Shown here: positions 62,005 to 64,000 of the stretch, in pieces
How positions within the stretch are numbered: position 1 is the stretch's first letter
Layout of the letters: each line of letters starts with the position of its first letter
DNA from: Pipra filicauda
Taxonomy: Eukaryota; Chordata; Aves; Passeriformes; Pipridae
DNA length: 64,000 nucleotides
Reading direction: 5' to 3'
Assembly: GCF_003945595.2 (NCBI RefSeq)
Contig: NW_024104998.1
Coordinates: forward strand, 1,815,224 to 1,879,223
Made by a program: the position numbers and the translations under genes
Notes under the pieces: generated by a model
What the model saw: the letters and a program-made list of their open reading frames with translations, nothing else
Databases searched by the model: none
Told to the model about the DNA's origin: nothing

Positions 62005-64000
62005 CTACACCCAGTACTGATTGCGCTTCAAAGTTGGGTTTGTTTTCCGACAATATTGGATGACTTCAGGATCAAGATTTAAAATGCCATTTTGCAGAGG
62101 CCTTTCTATAGTTGGAGAAACCACTGCAGGAAGCAGCTGCTCATGTCTTACTGCCATGAATGTTGATGCTGCACTTCTCTCAGCACCCTTCAGAAGAGGA
62201 GTCACTGTAACAGTAGGTACAGTCAAGCTCCATTCCAGACACCGACCTGGACTACTGAGGATTGCATCTGCTTGACTTTTGACAAGTGATTTCGTCTTCT
62301 CTTTCTTCTGGCACATTAACAAAATGCACACAAAAGTAACAGCAACAATGAGTAGCACAGACACCAGGACCAGAGGGATAATGATGTACCAAGCATTGCT
62401 GCTTTCACCCACCTGCTCTCTGGGACTCTTGGCATTAACCTGGCTTGTAGTCTTTATCTCCTCAGATACACTTGTTCTCATTGCCAGATTTAGCAATGGG
62501 CCTTTCTCATGTAGATATCCCCAGTGATTCTGCCCAGGCCACTTAGTTGATTCAGGCTTCTGTGGTGCTATTGCAGGCTCTTCCTCCTGTGAGGAAGCTG
62601 GTGCCTCATACTTTGAGGTAGTATGAACTTTTAAAGTAGTCATGCTGGTTACAAAAGGCACTTCTGTCGTAAAACCCTGCACAAGTGGAGGACTGTGTGG
62701 CACAATGGAATACTGAAAACAGCCAACAGCAGGTTGCACAGCATCTGCCCTGAGTATAAATGTAAATGAGTCATTTAACAGATCAATGCCCGTCATATTT
62801 GTATCTATGTCTAGAAGCAAAACACCACCATCAATGTCAGCCTGGGTGAATGTCTGAATGTCTTCAAACACTGCACCGCTCACAAACTTTTTCTTTACAA
62901 TCTTTCCATGTGAGGGGGGCACTATCACTTCAAATCTAGGATTACTATTTGTTAAATTAGCTAGCTCAGATGCATCCAGGTCACTGCTTCCAAATTTATA
63001 AGCCACTCCATTTGAAATCTGCAGATCAGGTACAACTTGTACTAAAGGCTTCACTGTGATGTTCAGCACTTGTCCTGTTAGATTGCCTTCTGCAGTGAAA
63101 AGCATGAACTTCAGTACTTCTTCGGATGCAGTGAGATTTGACAGGTGGTAGGAGAGCCTTCCCGAGTACAAATCTGCCTGCTCAAATTTAGTAACCTGCT
63201 TATTTCCAATCATCAGGTGCCCGTATTTGAGTGGCTGAGTTACTTCATACATAATGTTAGTGCTTTTTCCATTTGTGACAGCTGAAAGCTGAACATTAGT
63301 AATAGTGACAGATGTCTGGCCCTGGGGAAGTACAACATTGGTAAGGTTGACTAGGACAAGAACAATTGGTATGACTTCAAGACTGAACAGTTTGTATAAA
63401 GGGCGATGTTTACCGTCAGTCACACTGAAACAAAACACCCCAGAAGATGAACTTCCATCCTGTACATACCAAATGTTACCACTGTCAACATCAGCTTGTG
63501 TGAAATCTTTTATAGAGACACTGAGATTGCTTTTTATTGCTAAATAACCATTATTGGGGTTGCTAACAATGGTATATTTGAGCTCAGCTGGGGCATTATC
63601 TAAGTCTTCAACTTTCAGGTTCTCTGACCCCAGCACGGACATATCTCCTTGCAGGACTTTCAAGTGCAGCCTTTTAGTCTTGAGTTCTGGAGATCGGTCA
63701 TTCACTGGAAAAACAGTGATATTAAACATCTCCTCTAAAACTTCACTATGGGGCTTTGTTGCAGACTCGCTCTTTAGGTTTAACCAAACAGCAAAAGCAA
63801 AACTGTCATTAAGCGATTCAGAATTATCATGTACATACACAATTCCAAATTTGTTCAGTATGTATTGGGAGAAATTAGGTTTTTCTTTGGTAACGTTTCT
63901 TTCTCCAACAACAATCATGCCATGTTGGGGGAAAGAAACAACCTGATACCAGACTTCATACATGGAACGCTGTATGTCAGGTAGTTTAATCAATAGATTT
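62005..64000 (-). CDS. CSPG4-like: CSPG4/NG2-family transmembrane proteoglycan, C-terminal part (partial, 3' exon)
   Basis: The frame is open from the window edge to the TAG at 62005-62007 (over 660 codons, no intron), so this is a long 3'-terminal exon whose 5' part lies outside. The codon at 63993 is TTG, not a start. Counting from it, residues 1-100, 105-210, 211-317 and 318-432 look like four CSPG-type repeats, each with a variant of the F-x-Q-A-D-(V/I/L)-x-(S/G)-G pattern (about 164, 270 and 382) and many N-glycosylation sequons. Residues 433-534 form a Ser/Thr/Pro/Glu-rich stalk. Residues 535-561 are one hydrophobic transmembrane helix followed by C-Q-K-K-E-K. The 100-residue cytoplasmic tail ends in QYWV, the known PDZ-binding end of NG2. 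In the family, this surface proteoglycan binds matrix and growth factors and anchors PDZ scaffolds. The membrane-proximal cytoplasmic part does not look like classical CSPG4, so a CSPG4B-type paralogue is likely. Family call sure, paralogue uncertain. Confidence 0.93.
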   Translation of the reverse strand, partial: NLLIKLPDIQRSMYEVWYQVVSFPQHGMIVVGERNVTKEKPNFSQYILNKFGIVYVHDNSESLNDSFAFAVWLNLKSESATKPHSEVLEEMFNITVFPVNDRSPELKTKRLHLKVLQGDMSVLGSENLKVEDLDNAPAELKYTIVSNPNNGYLAIKSNLSVSIKDFTQADVDSGNIWYVQDGSSSSGVFCFSVTDGKHRPLYKLFSLEVIPIVLVLVNLTNVVLPQGQTSVTITNVQLSAVTNGKSTNIMYEVTQPLKYGHLMIGNKQVTKFEQADLYSGRLSYHLSNLTASEEVLKFMLFTAEGNLTGQVLNITVKPLVQVVPDLQISNGVAYKFGSSDLDASELANLTNSNPRFEVIVPPSHGKIVKKKFVSGAVFEDIQTFTQADIDGGVLLLDIDTNMTGIDLLNDSFTFILRADAVQPAVGCFQYSIVPHSPPLVQGFTTEVPFVTSMTTLKVHTTSKYEAPASSQEEEPAIAPQKPESTKWPGQNHWGYLHEKGPLLNLAMRTSVSEEIKTTSQVNAKSPREQVGESSNAWYIIIPLVLVSVLLIVAVTFVCILLMCQKKEKTKSLVKSQADAILSSPGRCLEWSLTVPTVTVTPLLKGAERSAASTFMAVRHEQLLPAVVSPTIERPLQNGILNLDPEVIQYCRKTNPTLKRNQYWV

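Noticed and set aside
63554..63946. 130-codon plus-strand frame
   Set aside because: It is the antisense shadow of the CSPG4-like coding exon.
63991..63993. Start codon of the CSPG4-like protein at 63993
   Set aside because: The codon is TTG and the frame continues open to the window edge; the protein is simply cut off by the window.
1..64000. CRISPR arrays, bacterial operons, phage or plasmid functions
   Set aside because: The sequence is vertebrate nuclear DNA (CR1, ERV LTRs, CSPG4 family); no regularly spaced repeat array or prokaryotic gene organisation is present.

Overview
This is vertebrate nuclear DNA, almost certainly from a bird. The dominant repeat is the CR1 LINE (at least ten copies, several ending in the typical tail built on ATTCTATGAT). 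The LTRs are of avian endogenous-retrovirus type, and the DNA is otherwise AT-rich with few genes. A 4.65-kb RTE-clade LINE and a tRNA-Glu-headed SINE are also present. From memory, RTE elements in birds (AviRTE) occur only in some lineages, such as hummingbirds, parrots, trogons, hornbills, mesites and suboscine passerines. That narrows the source but does not identify the species.

One protein-coding gene is supported. Bases 62005-64000 (minus strand) carry the 3' end of a CSPG4/NG2-family membrane proteoglycan. The visible part has four CSPG-type repeats, a stalk, one transmembrane helix and a cytoplasmic tail ending in the PDZ ligand QYWV. It runs off the right edge. The remaining 62 kb looks like its downstream intergenic region. 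Almost every other open frame is short, overlaps a repeat or lacks family features; one possible 77-nt exon (32668-32744, plus) is noted.

Layout: 1-2.8 kb unique; 2.8-3.9 kb CR1 and LTR-like debris; 5.9-6.2 kb CR1; 7.88-12.53 kb RTE LINE on the minus strand between 12-bp target-site duplications; 15.86-16.55 kb solo LTR with a six-copy tandem repeat; 20.66-20.80 kb CR1; 24.72-25.84 kb CR1 with RT remnant; 27.2-28.1 kb two CR1 copies; 33.14-35.13 kb long CR1 split by an ERV LTR; 37.5-38.2 kb possible LTR; 39.36-39.84 kb solo LTR; 40.6/42.0 kb a 90-bp direct repeat pair; 42.93-44.08 kb antisense LTR; 46.8 kb CR1; 49.0 kb A-rich simple repeat; 49.56-50.17 kb CR1; 52.56-53.41 kb antisense LTR; 57.80-58.13 kb SINE; 62.0-64.0 kb CSPG4-like 3' exon.

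The most interesting relation is between the RTE LINE and the SINE. Behind its tRNA-Glu-like promoter head, the SINE body consists of a 196-bp piece matching the LINE 5' region joined directly to a piece matching the LINE 3' end. The SINE therefore looks like an internally deleted LINE captured by a tRNA promoter, and both partners sit in this window. The two insertions also share the same tail/target junction (GATG then ACT).
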